From: Gryllus longicercus
Taxonomy: Eukaryota; Arthropoda; Insecta; Orthoptera; Gryllidae
DNA length: 64,000 bases
Assembly (NCBI GenBank): GCA_038098605.1
Contig: JAZDUA010000315.1
Location: 1,432,501 to 1,496,500, forward strand
Direction: 5' to 3'
How positions within the stretch are numbered: position 1 is the first letter of the stretch; each line of letters starts with the position of its first letter. A program made the translations under genes and the position numbers. Shown piece after piece: positions 11,260-20,723 of this stretch. The notes beneath the pieces were generated by a model. The model worked only from the letters and a program-made list of their open reading frames with translations. It did no database searches and was not told where the DNA came from.

Positions 11260-12535
11260 TATTATTATTAGTGAAGATTATTGCAATTAAGAAAAAATAT
11301 TCTAACAAATACGATACATTAAGATAAAAATATTATGTTAATATTCTATAGATGCACACCCGATATGTTTTCTTGCCTCCTGCAAGAAAAAAATCGAATA
11401 ATGCGAAATAACATCGTATACCAACCTTATTTTATTGGTTTTCAATAAAAAATTAAGTTGGCATGACTGAAGATAACTGGCCTACGTCCGTAACACTTGA
11501 TTTGCAAAAAAGATCCCACTCACACGTTCTCTTTTTGTGGTGGAATACGAACTGCAGAGATGTTTAGTTCATTTTCGATAAAAAGGAACTACCTAAACTG
11601 CTTGCGAAATTCCACCAACGCGCTACGTCTCTTGAGGATAAACTAACAGTTTGCCTGCACCAAACATTTCCCCAGCTAGGCAATAACCTAGCTAACACAT
11701 AGTACTACTTCGAATTAAACGGACCTGTTATGTCAATCACAACGAGCAATAAACTCACTGAAATGCCACCGTGACAGAGTAATTGATTCGACAAGTCCAG
11801 CCCAAGGGATAACACGGTAATGTAGAGAGAATTGCTTATTGTACCGAGGACGTATTTATGTGAATAACTTCCCAACTTTTCATTTGTAACCCATGCGATA
11901 CAGTAAGGAGTTCCGGGAAACAACGTTTCAGTCTGCACCAGGAACTTTAATAGCAATTGCTGGCACGTACAGAAGGCAGTGAGGCATTGGTGGGTCCAGA
12001 CATGACCTCACCGGGCAGTCTCCACCCCACCTCTGCCCACATCAGTGCTGCACCCTCGGGCTGTTTCCCTTGTAAGAGAGTTATAGAAAAAGGCAAGAAC
12101 GGCAACAACGAACGATATGGACTATAAAGGGAAGGTGAAGTATTCCCTCAGGACGAAACAAATAGTAGTGGATTTTACTACGGGAAGACAAATGTGAGAG
12201 AGAGAGAAAGCAACGAAGAACGTGTGTCCAACAACATTTTGTAAGCCGTGAACAAGATCGAACTAGAATGGTAGTAGAGAATGTTAAGAAAAGTAAGAAA
12301 TCTAAAAGTAGGAGAATTTGAACAAGAGAGAACAATAATGATAATAAAAACACTTACAATAATTGTTACTCTGAGATATAGTAATTAAAAAGTTAAAAAC
12401 GAAAATTAAGAAGGGATAAGTCCGGGAAAAAAAGTCTCTGAAATAAACATGACACCTAAAGCGTCAACAAAAAACAACTAAGGGTAAGAAACAACGTTGC
12501 AAAAGTATGGCGTCAAAAGCGAATGAGATCCCCAA
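11040..12535. other. AT-rich DNA, nothing recognised apart from a microsatellite
   Basis: AT-rich with a microsatellite at 11204-11271. Short frames at 11705-11956 and 12081-12353 have no recognisable product. Confidence 0.5.
11204..11271. repeat. (ATC)n microsatellite changing to (ATT)n
   Basis: About 19 ATC units with one interruption (cag), followed by a short ATT run. Confidence 0.95.
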
Positions 12536-12539
12536 AATG

Positions 12540-12905
12540 CAATCATCCTACGAGACAGCTCGTTCACGCACATCGCCGCCGAAACGACGCGTCACCGCGC
12601 AGATGCGAGGAAGCGCGTGGAAGGCGCGGCCGTCTCGCGTACGCACGCCCCTGGCGGGCGCGGGCGCGGGCGCGAGCGGCAAGAGGGCGTGTCACCAGAG
12701 ATTTACAGCCCCGCTTGGCGCCGCGCGCGGATGAGTCGCGCCGGACTGCGCCCGCGCCCGCGCGCGCATCTCGCGCCATTAAATATGCAGCGGCGCCGGG
12801 ACGCGCGGGTGGCGAAGACACGTCGCGAGCCTCGCCTGTCGCCGCCCTCGTCGCACAGTGGGCCAAACACCGGCCCATGAGGTGCACTGCCAGAAATTCC
12901 GCATT
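12540..12905. other. GC/CpG-rich island
   Basis: Strongly CpG-dense (ggcgggcgcgggcgcgggcg at about 12653). It contains ATTAAATATGCAG (12779-12791), an AT-rich motif island that resembles ATTAAATATGGAG at 46137-46149. Frames on both strands overlap and are not recognised. Confidence 0.55.
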
Positions 12906-12918
12906 GCTTTAATGTAAA

Positions 12919-12921
<3 letters not shown>

Positions 12922-12956
<35 letters not shown>

Positions 12957-13296
12957 TTTTTTTTTCGTTGATCGGCCAACTAGGACCACGCAGGCAAGCA
13001 CTCTGCCTTTACCGTGGCCCAGTTTTTATTCATTCTCACGGAGGCAGGTGCTTGCGACAATTCTTTGGGGGGACCAGCATTTAAGCTGGATCCGGTTTTT
13101 AACCCCAAGGTTGTTAGCCCTGGCGGTATGGGAGATGAAATTATGATATGATGATAATGGGGGTGAAAGGACAACACATATAGACATACACAAACACACA
13201 AATACACCCATGCCCGAGGCGGGATTCGAACCCGCGATCTTCTGGTCCAAGACCACTCCGGCACTACTGCCTTAGCGATCTCGGCCATCTGATCGG
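12922..13296 (-). mobile_element. tRNA-Leu-like SINE with (AAT)n tail
   Basis: Read on the minus strand, the head is tRNA-like. The A-box region TGGCCGAGATCGCTAAGG (13287-13270) and the perfect B box GGTTCGAATCC (13232-13222) resemble a class II (Leu-type) tRNA, including the extra arm spacing. An unrelated body of about 240 bp follows, then an A run and (AAT)n at 12965-12922. Head, body and simple tail in this order define a tRNA-derived SINE. The Pol III promoter looks intact. It sits just downstream of the ATT array that forms the tail of the next SINE, in the same orientation. The short open frames across it are not genes. Confidence 0.8.
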
Positions 13297-13297
13297 C

Positions 13298-13298
<1 letters not shown>

Positions 13299-13396
<98 letters not shown>
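13299..13396. repeat. (ATT)n microsatellite
   Basis: About 33 uninterrupted ATT units. On the minus strand it is the AAT tail of the SINE at 13397-13680 and lies immediately upstream of the head of the SINE at 12922-13296. Confidence 0.97.
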
Positions 13397-13680
13397 CAAA
13401 CTAAACTCCCATTAAGGACAAGGGACTCCTGACTTTTGCAGGGAATGCTGAATGAAGGGATAGGGTGAAGATGAGTGAAAGAACTTGTATCATGGTGGGA
13501 GGTGGCTGTTGGGGTGGTGAAAGTTGATCGTGGCATTATTTAACCATCCCAGCATACGCCTTATGAGCGAGGGAAACCAAGAAAAACCTGGTGAGGATGG
13601 CCGACCCAGGGATCGAAAACGGGCCTCCCAATTGCGAAGACAGCGTGCTACGAACCACTTCGTTCTGATAATGTAAATTA
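13397..13680 (-). mobile_element. Second tRNA-derived SINE, older copy
   Basis: On the minus strand the head shows TGGTTCGTAGCACGC (13657-13643) as A box and a degraded B box GTTTTCGATCCCTGG (13620-13606). The body contains CCAGGTTTTTCTTGGTTTCC and ATAAGGCGTATGCTGGGATG. From memory this resembles a widespread insect SINE body (gtggtttccct ... aatgccgggatggtt). The element ends in the 98-bp AAT array at 13396-13299. The degraded B box and body suggest an old copy. Confidence 0.65.
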
Positions 13681-14030
13681 CTTTACAGTAATTAACATGA
13701 ACGCGCATTCACTTTAATGTACGGTAGGGTACAAAAGTCAAAGCTTTGTGGGATGAATGAGTGAATGATCTTGATGGATTGGGAATTACGATTACATGAT
13801 ATGAATGAGGGTGGAGGTATTGAGGCAGGAGAAACGAGAGAACGTCTTCATTAAATCTATATTGATTTTAATTTAAGCATTAAATTTAATGTACAAATAG
13901 AGTAAGTTATTTATAATGTACAAGGTATATTTAGTTGCATGTACATTGACACATTAATCTACATTAAATTTAATGACTTTTTGACAATGCTCTTCATTCA
14001 CATTTTTCGTGATTCTGCCATATCTGCCAT
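13681..14030. other. AT-rich DNA with a repeated 14-bp palindrome
   Basis: CATTAAATTTAATG, a perfect palindrome, occurs at 13878-13891 and again at 13962-13975 (84 bp apart). Nothing else recognised. Confidence 0.6.
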
Positions 14031-14210
14031 CTGAAGTCGTACGCTTCCGCGACCAGAGTCTTGCGAATGCCCTCGGCAGTCCAGGTCGAAGGCTGTGGGG
14101 ACGACGTTTCGACCATCTTGTCGTGGTCTTCCTCAGGGCACGTCTGGTCGGGTTTAAGACCACGACAAGATGGTCGAAATATTAGCACCACAGCTTTCGA
14201 CGCGACTTCA
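14031..14210. mobile_element. Second foldback element with hammerhead-like core, bounded by TGAAGTCG/CGACTTCA
   Basis: Arms of 46 bp (14085-14130 and 14156-14201) are inverted copies with some divergence. The left end TGAAGTCG (14031-14038) and the right end CGACTTCA (14202-14209) are inverted repeats of each other. The minus strand of the left arm reads CTGAGGA (14136-14130), a stem GACCA...TGGTC, then GAAACGTC (14110-14103), again the order of a hammerhead core. The right arm lacks the full core, because its GAAA is followed by TATT. At 14036-14060 the motif GTACGCTTCCGCGACCAGAGTC matches the one next to the 0.7-kb element. This is the same repeat family in a more diverged copy. No protein frame is included. 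Confidence 0.6.
14103..14136 (-). ncRNA. Hammerhead-ribozyme-like core (candidate)
   Basis: On the minus strand: CTGAGGA, AGACCACGACAAGATGGTC (5-bp stem GACCA/TGGTC), GAAACGTC. The core residues match CUGANGA...GAAA...UH, and stem III would be the minimal ACGU. Stem I pairing is poor in this copy, so it may be inactive. Confidence 0.4.
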
Positions 14211-14825
14211 AGCTATCGCAGAACTCAATGTGTGTTTTGCACAAATCGGGTAGAAGGCTGCTTTTCTTGGAGATCATTACACTAGTTAAAGCAAGGGACG
14301 CGTTGTTATCACCTAGCTCTCCTTTGAGAACGGGATAATGAATCTGAACGACGATTTCTATACATGTTCTAGCATCACGTTTAAACACAATGTATGCATA
14401 TTTCGTATCTGAATTATTTAGAACAAGAAGTATCAAATATTATTAATGCAGGTGAGTTTAGAAAGAAAACAACAACTAAAAGACATACGTACGACTGTCT
14501 ATGAAACGCGAGGATGCGGTGAGTCAGACAGTACAGAGAAAAATAGTGTCACATAATAACGCACACACTACAAAGGAACCGTGGCTCAAGTATTATTATG
14601 CTTGTTGTAGTAGGAAGTAATGGGGCGTTTAATATGTTCTCATCGATAGAAAGCTCAGACGTAGTCTTATCACTTATGCATCACTAAAGAACTATGGTGA
14701 GGCCAAGGTTGAGCTCAACGAACTATATATGATCGAATACGGTAACAGATTGAAACTCAGAAAAAACCGATACTCAACCTATACGAACTCGACTCGAAAA
14801 ACCGATACGAACATTTATTACAATA
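14211..14825. other. Unannotated moderate-AT DNA
   Basis: An 84-codon minus-strand frame (14182-14436) overlaps the element's right end and has no domain I recognise. It could be neighbouring repeat sequence. ATGCAG|GTGAGT at 14446-14457 is a juxtaposed splice acceptor/donor look-alike with a poor pyrimidine tract. Confidence 0.35.
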
Positions 14826-15650
14826 TTACATTGGTAAATACCACGCCTGCCGAAGCTAGTCGCGATTGCCGGCAATAGCCCCGTTTCCGCCCACAGCGCA
14901 TCCCCCAGGTTCCCCACCGCGGCACGACGCCTTGGCCTGAGCAGCCCGGTGAGATTGCCTCGCTGCGCGGGAGTTTATAGGGACGCGACAGCAGGCGCGT
15001 GCTCCTCCGCCCGCCCGCCCCCCGCCCATTGTTGACATATTGGGCTCCGCGCGACGCGATGCATCCCATAAGCGACACCACGGATGAAGGTTTTGGGGGA
15101 AGGGGGGCGGGGAGAGGGCGGAAACGGCTACCCTGGCGGCGTCTTCCGGATGTGGCACCTCCGAAACGCTGCCGCGGTGCACGACACGGTCGTGGCTGGG
15201 CACAAGAAGACGAAGAACCAAGACGCCTTATGCCAGACAGACGGATTATGCCCGGGACCGAAGGGCAATGAGGATATGAAAGGCGAATAGGTTGAAAGGG
15301 ACGTAATCTAGGGATAAATATATGAATATTATTTGTTAACTGTAGGGGGTTTTGTGTTTTTGGAACTACATCCCTCACAAGTACAGCTTCTGGGATAATA
15401 CGAGAATTAAAAAAAAGGTGAGGCGATGGTAACGGTAGAAGCGATGGCATTGGCAAAGGAGGGTAAACGAGAAATTGTTTCCTCCTCGCAACGGAGGAGG
15501 CGGCGTTTTCTCAGAGGACTCGCCTTGGCGTCGGTGCTCCTGACACCACCTCCTCGGGCGGCGAACGCCGACATTTGTTTGGAGCAGTCTTCTGTCGTTG
15601 TCCCGCTCCTCTTTGATTCGTTCGCAATCTGTTTTCCGAAAGTCTCGTTC
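14826..15650. other. GC/CpG-rich island and GC-moderate flank
   Basis: CpG-dense 14830-15230, then after an AT gap a second block at about 15475-15580. A 212-codon minus-strand frame (14818-15456) is Pro/Arg/Ser-rich, overlaps opposite-strand frames and is not recognised. Confidence 0.5.
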
Positions 15651-15834
15651 CACGCGAAACGACAAAGAGTTTGTGGCCACGGTTGAGAAGAAATCTTCAC
15701 ACGTGTTCAGATCAACACTTTTTTTAAATTATTTTCTTGGATGTTGGGGTTTGTGTACTTTCATTGGTTCAACGTGCTTTGCTTTGTGTATCAAGTTCCT
15801 TTGTGAAGTGCAAGGCTTCTCAACATTTCTAAAC

Positions 15835-15862
15835 AAAAAAAAAAAAAAAAAAAAAAAAAAAA
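15835..15862. repeat. Poly-A run
   Basis: About 28 consecutive A residues. It could be the tail of a retroposed sequence on the plus strand, but I see no recognisable body upstream. Confidence 0.85.
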
Positions 15863-16290
15863 CGATTATGTTGGAAGTGTGAATAAGGATATTAATTTTG
15901 TTTCCATTATACTACGACAATTCTCTGGGCTTAGGAAAGTTGTAGTAAAGAAACCGACTACTATAAAATGAGACAGAAAGTGAGAGAAATAATATTGTGT
16001 TTTATGGGCAGACAACAGCTGATATATTATGGACTCTACAAAATCTACATGCTGTTGAACTCCCCCACAAGGTTACACATAACACACCACAACAACACCC
16101 GTTCTAAAATCCACCCTCGCAGCAATATCAGACCGTAAAATCAATCCTTTACCGCTTCGCAATCAATGATTAATCGAAGGAATAACGACCTGCGATGGGG
16201 GCCGGGCGTTATGGCGAAGCGACAGAATGCTCGTTCTCGCCAATGTAAACGCGGCGTATGATCAATTTCATGGTAATGACTAAACGTTCG
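15863..16290. other. AT-rich DNA, nothing recognised
   Basis: No gene, repeat or RNA signature seen. Confidence 0.45.
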
Positions 16291-16520
16291 CCAACGCCGA
16301 GTGGAACGTCAGATCGGTAGTAAAGCGAGAGGCCCTTGCGGAGCGAAGCCCCACCCCCCTTCGTTTTACGGCTGAAAAAGTTTCGCAATAAACCGCGACC
16401 TCCGCGGCGACATCTCTCGCCGCGCGTTGCTGGCAGCGGGGCGCTATTAGGGTGCTCGGGCCGCGACGCACGCATAAGCTTAAAGAAAGGCAGCCGACGG
16501 TACGGGGGAGGGGGTGTGAC
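16291..16520. other. Small GC-rich island
   Basis: CpG-enriched block with overlapping unrecognised frames on both strands. Confidence 0.45.
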
Positions 16521-16556
16521 AGGAAATTCAGATGAAAGAACCGGTATAATTGTCAA

Positions 16557-16580
16557 TGAAGTCGTAGGCTTCCGCGGTCA
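16557..16580 (+). repeat. Terminal fragment of the foldback-element family
   Basis: TGAAGTCGTAGGCTTCCGCGG followed by TC matches the outer end of the 14.03-kb element (TGAAGTCGTACGCTTCCGCG) and the inverted end near 870-888. No hammerhead core follows, so this is a relic or solo terminus. Confidence 0.55.
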
Positions 16581-16599
16581 ATTACGTCGAGCCGAATAG

Positions 16600-17047
16600 G
16601 TCTCAAAAATAAAATAGCGAAAATATATATGAAGGTTAACTAATACATATTTCTGACTTTCGTTCAAAAAGAAATGGTAAATTCATACAGAATAAAAAGT
16701 TTTAGAGTAATTGCCACCACATCCTTCACCACCACGTGTAAAAATGCACTCTAATTATTTTTGGCAGTTTTGTTTATGCCCCATCATACGTTATTATTTT
16801 TCAATTTTATCAGGGAGTGTAATTAACCGAAGGGAGCACAATTACAAAGCACAGCTTGGGGAGAGATCAAACTCAGCCCCTCCTAGTAACAGTTCTCCTG
16901 TCTCTCCATCTACAGCAACCATCTCCTCTATGTCTTCATTTTTTATCATTCTGCACTCTTTATCTAGCTGAATGAAAACACGAGTAACATTCCCATAAAT
17001 AATTATCAATACTATTTTTAAAGTTAATACGAATAAATGTTTAATTC
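16600..17047. other. AT-rich DNA, nothing recognised
   Basis: No supported feature. The 86-codon frame at 16711-16971 is not recognisable. Confidence 0.45.
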
Positions 17048-17130
17048 AAACGCGTTATCTACTAAAAATCAGCCACTAGTAAAAACTTGTAGTTTTTACT
17101 AGTGGCTGATTTTAGTAGATAACGCGTTTT
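17048..17130. repeat. 83-bp near-perfect palindrome (hairpin)
   Basis: The left arm (17048-17087) and right arm (17091-about 17129) are reverse complements over about 40 bp with a 3-nt loop (TGT). By eye the only break is one A/T length difference (AAAAA versus TTTT). It contains ACGCGTTATCTACTA and CAGCCACTAGTAAAAACT. I find no flanking target-site duplication and no similarity to the hammerhead foldbacks. It could be a tiny MITE-like element, a small-RNA precursor or a cruciform-forming relic of an inverted duplication. Confidence 0.95.
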
Positions 17131-17425
17131 AGTATATAACCACAGGAGTTCTATTAAAAGACTATATTTAACGATGCTTATTTTAAGTTGAAAGGTGGTA
17201 AAAGTGCAAACATGTATCACGGGACTACCATTTTTTTTAAAAACTGTCTTATGTGACTTCCGTTACTGTATTAGGGAAAGGCGACATCGTCTATAGTATA
17301 CTAAGAAGTTCCGAGATTCATGGAACTTCTCCGAGAACACATGCTGCAAATAGAAACATTCAATTGATTATTGCCACGCGAAAAAAATAAAACTCAAAAC
17401 TCACGGACCCATAACGCAACCCACA
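17131..17425. other. AT-rich DNA, nothing recognised
   Basis: Contains only short homopolymer runs. Confidence 0.45.
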
Positions 17426-18190
17426 AATACCAACATCACCCCGTTCACGAAGCAGACTCGTAACGCAAGGTACAAGCGCGAGTGGCCGGGGCAGGCTGCA
17501 CCCTTCGCACGCGCGAACCTGGACGAGGGGCGGCGCTAAGGAGGGCGGAATGCAGCAAATAAATAAAACTTTTGTATCGGCGAGCGCGCGCGGAACGCAC
17601 AATGCGGCGGGAACAACCGTGCGCTTCCCCCTGGCGTCTAATGGCTCTCGGGTGCAGAGGGCGACCAGGAGTTGCGGGGCCGGCGGGTCAGGCGGAATAG
17701 GAGGGGCGGGGCGGGGCGGAGGGAAGCAAACGGTGCGTGCCTGGGTGCGTGCGGGACGGGGTGGAAGGGGGTGGGGTGCGAGGGGAGCGGGAAGGGGTGG
17801 GCGGGTGAGCGAGCGGGGCGGGGTGGGCGGCGGCGGGACGTGGTGAGCGGGCGGGAGGGTCGGGGTGGGAAGAGCTAGGCGGGTTGGTATGCGCAGGCGG
17901 AACGGGGTGGGCGGGCGGGCGGGCTGGATGGGGTGAAAGGGGGTGGGGTCGGTTGGGGTGGAGTGCGCGGGCGAGCGGGACGGGATGGGCGGATGAGCGG
18001 GCGGGACGGTGTGGGCAGTGGCGGATCGTGGTGGGCGGGCGGGCGGGTCGGGGTGGGATGAGCGGGTCGGGCCGGTATGGGCATGCGCACGGGAAGGGGG
18101 AGGGGTGGGTCGGAATAAGCGTGAGCGTGGCTAGATCTCGGTAACACCTGTCGCGGGGTGAAGGGAGGTGAAAGCGAAGGTTGGCGGGGG
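17426..18190. repeat. G-rich GC island made of a degenerate minisatellite
   Basis: From about 17690 to 18110 the plus strand is G-rich with recurring GGGACGGGGTGGG, GGGCGGGCGGGCGG and GTCGGGGTGGGA blocks at loose intervals of about 30-60 bp. This suggests a decayed GC-rich minisatellite. GGG runs are dense enough for many G-quadruplex arrangements. The 213-codon minus-strand frame (Pro/Arg/His/Thr-rich) is a product of this composition. Confidence 0.7.
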
Positions 18191-19125
18191 TAAATGATGT
18201 ATGATGTGTTAAGGAAGCCGAAAGACATGTGAAAAGCGCAGTGTGTGTGTGTGTTGTGGCCAAGGCACCGGGCGCGTTAGACAAATCAATGGTTAATATA
18301 AAAGAAAGTGCAAGAAATTCTGCATTCAAATAAGAACTCCATCATCGTTAACAAGCGTACTGCCATTTTAGAATAAGAAAACCAGAAGTAGGAAGGTTTG
18401 TAGTGCTTGTAATGTGGTCGTTCACATGTCCAGAGCAAAGTGAAAAGTCGTGTTCTGTTTTGTCGGGTGCTGTTTTTTTTGGAGGAGAATTTCCTCGTTC
18501 CTCTAGAAGGTCATATGGTAACTGAGAATATCGACCCCAGATCCGACGTCACTCAAACAATTAAAATGAATTCCGTTCGCGGAAGCTCTACGACAAATAT
18601 ATCAGTGAAGTGTCATGTAACAGACATTACATATCTCAAACGGCACTGGCAAATAAGCTCTAAAATGACACAAGACACAAGTTGGACGACATAATATTTG
18701 AGAAATCACCCAAGCAACACGCAACAATAGCTCCCAAATCGGCACCGGTGCACAGTGTGCAAGTGGTAAGAAGTAAGACGAGTGAATGCCAGGTACCTGG
18801 CGTGGAAGTTGACGACCGGTCCACAAGTTCAAGTTACGCCGAATGGAACTCGCAGAGAAGTTCGCGAACAAAATGGATAAAACAAAGTCTCGTCAGTATG
18901 TGAGCTACATGGACAGCTAAAGTAGTATGAAATTTGGATAGTTTCATTTGTATGAAGGCAAAATCCGGGAACAAAGTTTGCTAGTAACCCATCAAGCCAT
19001 CAAAGTGCACAAATACCACGCTCTTGCAACAACGTGGCGCTCCCTGCGGAGGACGGTTAATGTAATTCCAGCTGCCTCGCCTTGACTTGAACACGGAGTT
19101 TACAAGGCTTGTGGCACAAGCTCCA
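18191..19125. other. Moderate-AT DNA with a short GT repeat and one family relic
   Basis: (GT)8 at 18240-18255. On the minus strand GTCGTAGAGCTTCCGCGAAC (18594-18575) resembles the GTCGTAGGCTTCCGCGGTC terminus of the foldback family with one insertion, and is a weak relic. Frames around 18440-18903 are not recognisable. Confidence 0.4.
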
Positions 19126-19695
19126 CAACAAAATACACGATGCGGCGTCATGTCCACCTCCGATGACTTGGACAGCGACTTCATTTATAGGAGCGCAACG
19201 GCAGGGGGCAACGTTGGCGAGTGACAGCCTGCTAGGCCTGCGAGTGTCAGGTACGTGGAGTCCGCCGTGCCGGCGCGGGCGCGGGGGCGGGGACGGGCGC
19301 GGGGTCGCCGTGATGCATCGCGTCTGCCAGGTGCGGCGGGGCGCGCGGGCGGCGAGGGGCAGAGGGAGGTCGGGGCGGGGCGGAGTGGGGCGGGGCGGGG
19401 CGGGGCGGGCGGCGAGATTGGTTTCCCGGCCCCGCAGAGCCCGGGGACCTACCCCAACGCGCTGGCGTGCGCCTAATGTCCTCAGGGGTGGGGTCGCGCG
19501 CCGCTCCGTTTATTTTTAATGCGTTTTCGTTTTCTAATCCCATTCCAGACGCGCGCGGAGCGGCAACGCCGCAGCCGATCTCGCGCCCTCGCGGGGTGCG
19601 CGTGCGCGCCCGCCACGGGGCGGGGGGGGGGGGAAGAGGGGGAAAGACGCGTTTTCGAGTTTCCACGGAAAATCCGCCGTTCTGATCAAAAATAA
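19126..19695. other. GC/CpG-rich island with GGGGC array
   Basis: CpG-dense. The stretch 19371-19410 is a run of GGGGC-type units (cggggcgggg repeated) with strong G-quadruplex potential. Frames of up to 155 codons on both strands are Pro/Arg-rich artefacts. Confidence 0.6.
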
Positions 19696-19869
19696 GCGGT
19701 TTTTGTTCACGCACATGCTCCCTCGACGACGGACCGCGAGAAGGGGCAGCTACGAGCAGTGGGGAGGGTTCGAATGGAAAAGAAGAAGGGGAGAGATTAA
19801 ATGGTGATCATGGTAATAGTAGGAATTGCCCAAATAGGACTTTTGAATATTGATTGATTTATTGACTGA

Positions 19870-20372
19870 TTAGTGAATCCGGGCGAGTCCACTGCTAAGG
19901 TAATGAGTTCCGTAAGTGTAGTGCATGTTTTATCGCAGGATGTGGTGGTGACCTTCCTTCACTGGATAGCGGGATCCAGCGCTGACGTACACGTAGGCTT
20001 GCTGGGTTTTACCCAACCAGCCATCTCCCACCAGCAGGGCACTGAGTGATAGTGTAGTGCATGAAAGTGGCAGTGTAAGCAAGTGAGGGGTGAGGGTAGG
20101 ACAAGGAAGGAGAAGAAAAAATTGTGCGTAGTCCACGGCCCGTTTGTTATGGTACTGCTCTGGCATTTCTCCTAGTGTTGATCGGAGAATCAAAGGAAAA
20201 CTACCAATCAGAGCGTTTGGCAGCTAGAATTCTCCCTCAGACAGTGACTGAACTCGACCTAGCTTTCTATATAGTTTCGAAAATCCTGCCACAGTCGAGA
20301 CTCGAACCCTAGGACCTCCCGGTCAGAGGCATGACATCAATTTCCGCACTGAGCCACCTAAGTTGGCGGAGT
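19870..20372 (-). mobile_element. Long (~500 bp) tRNA-derived SINE, copy 1
   Basis: The minus strand starts near 20372 with a clear Pol III promoter: A box TGGCTCAGTGCGG (20356-20344) and B box GGTTCGAGTCT (20308-20298). The body contains TTTTCGAAACTATATAG, GCTAGGTCGAGTTCAGTC and AATGCCAGAGCAGTACC. It closes with CTGCTGGTGGGAGATGG, AAAACATGCACTAC and CGCCCGGATTCA near 19875, followed by an ATCAATCAAT-like simple tail. The same blocks in the same order occur at 54912-55412, which proves a repeat family. The promoter boxes are better preserved here than in the other copies. Confidence 0.8.
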
Positions 20373-20723
20373 TGTGAATAGGTTTAGGACAGCGACGATG
20401 GTTGAAAAGCTGTCTGGAAGTAAAATGAGAGGAAAATAAGAAATGGGGGTGTGTGTGAAGAAAACAAAAAAGATAAGAAAAGTGACTCGGAGGGGAACGA
20501 TGAAGAGAATCTGGATGATGAACCGGCACAGACGACAGTTTGACGATAAAAGAAGAAGGTCAAGAATATGGTTGGGTCCAGGGACGAATTCGGAGGAGGG
20601 AAAGAGTTCTGTGGATTAGGTAGAAATGAAGTACTGAGATGTAAAAACTGCATTGTCGCTGAAGGAACTGAGATAGCACGAACGCCAAACGAAACGCGAC
20701 TACAAAGAAGTCTGGGGCATATT
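20373..20723. other. Unannotated purine-leaning DNA
   Basis: No gene recognised. Minus-strand frames are Ser/Phe/Leu/Pro low-complexity. Confidence 0.4.

Noticed and set aside
13205..13296. Genuine tRNA-Leu gene on the minus strand
   Set aside because: A and B boxes are present, but I see no proper acceptor stem, and the sequence continues into a SINE body with an A/AAT tail.
11204..13396. CRISPR array or other spaced direct repeats
   Set aside because: The repeats are uninterrupted 3-bp microsatellites in eukaryotic DNA and have no spacers.
14818..15456. 212-codon minus-strand frame
   Set aside because: CpG-island artefact. No domain recognised and several overlapping alternatives.
17688..18329. 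213-codon minus-strand Pro/His/Arg frame
   Set aside because: It is the translation of the complement of a G-rich degenerate minisatellite.
18440..18903. Possible remnant of a retroelement reading frame
   Set aside because: No reverse transcriptase, endonuclease or gag-type motif could be found. Only a 20-bp terminal-like match supports repeat origin.
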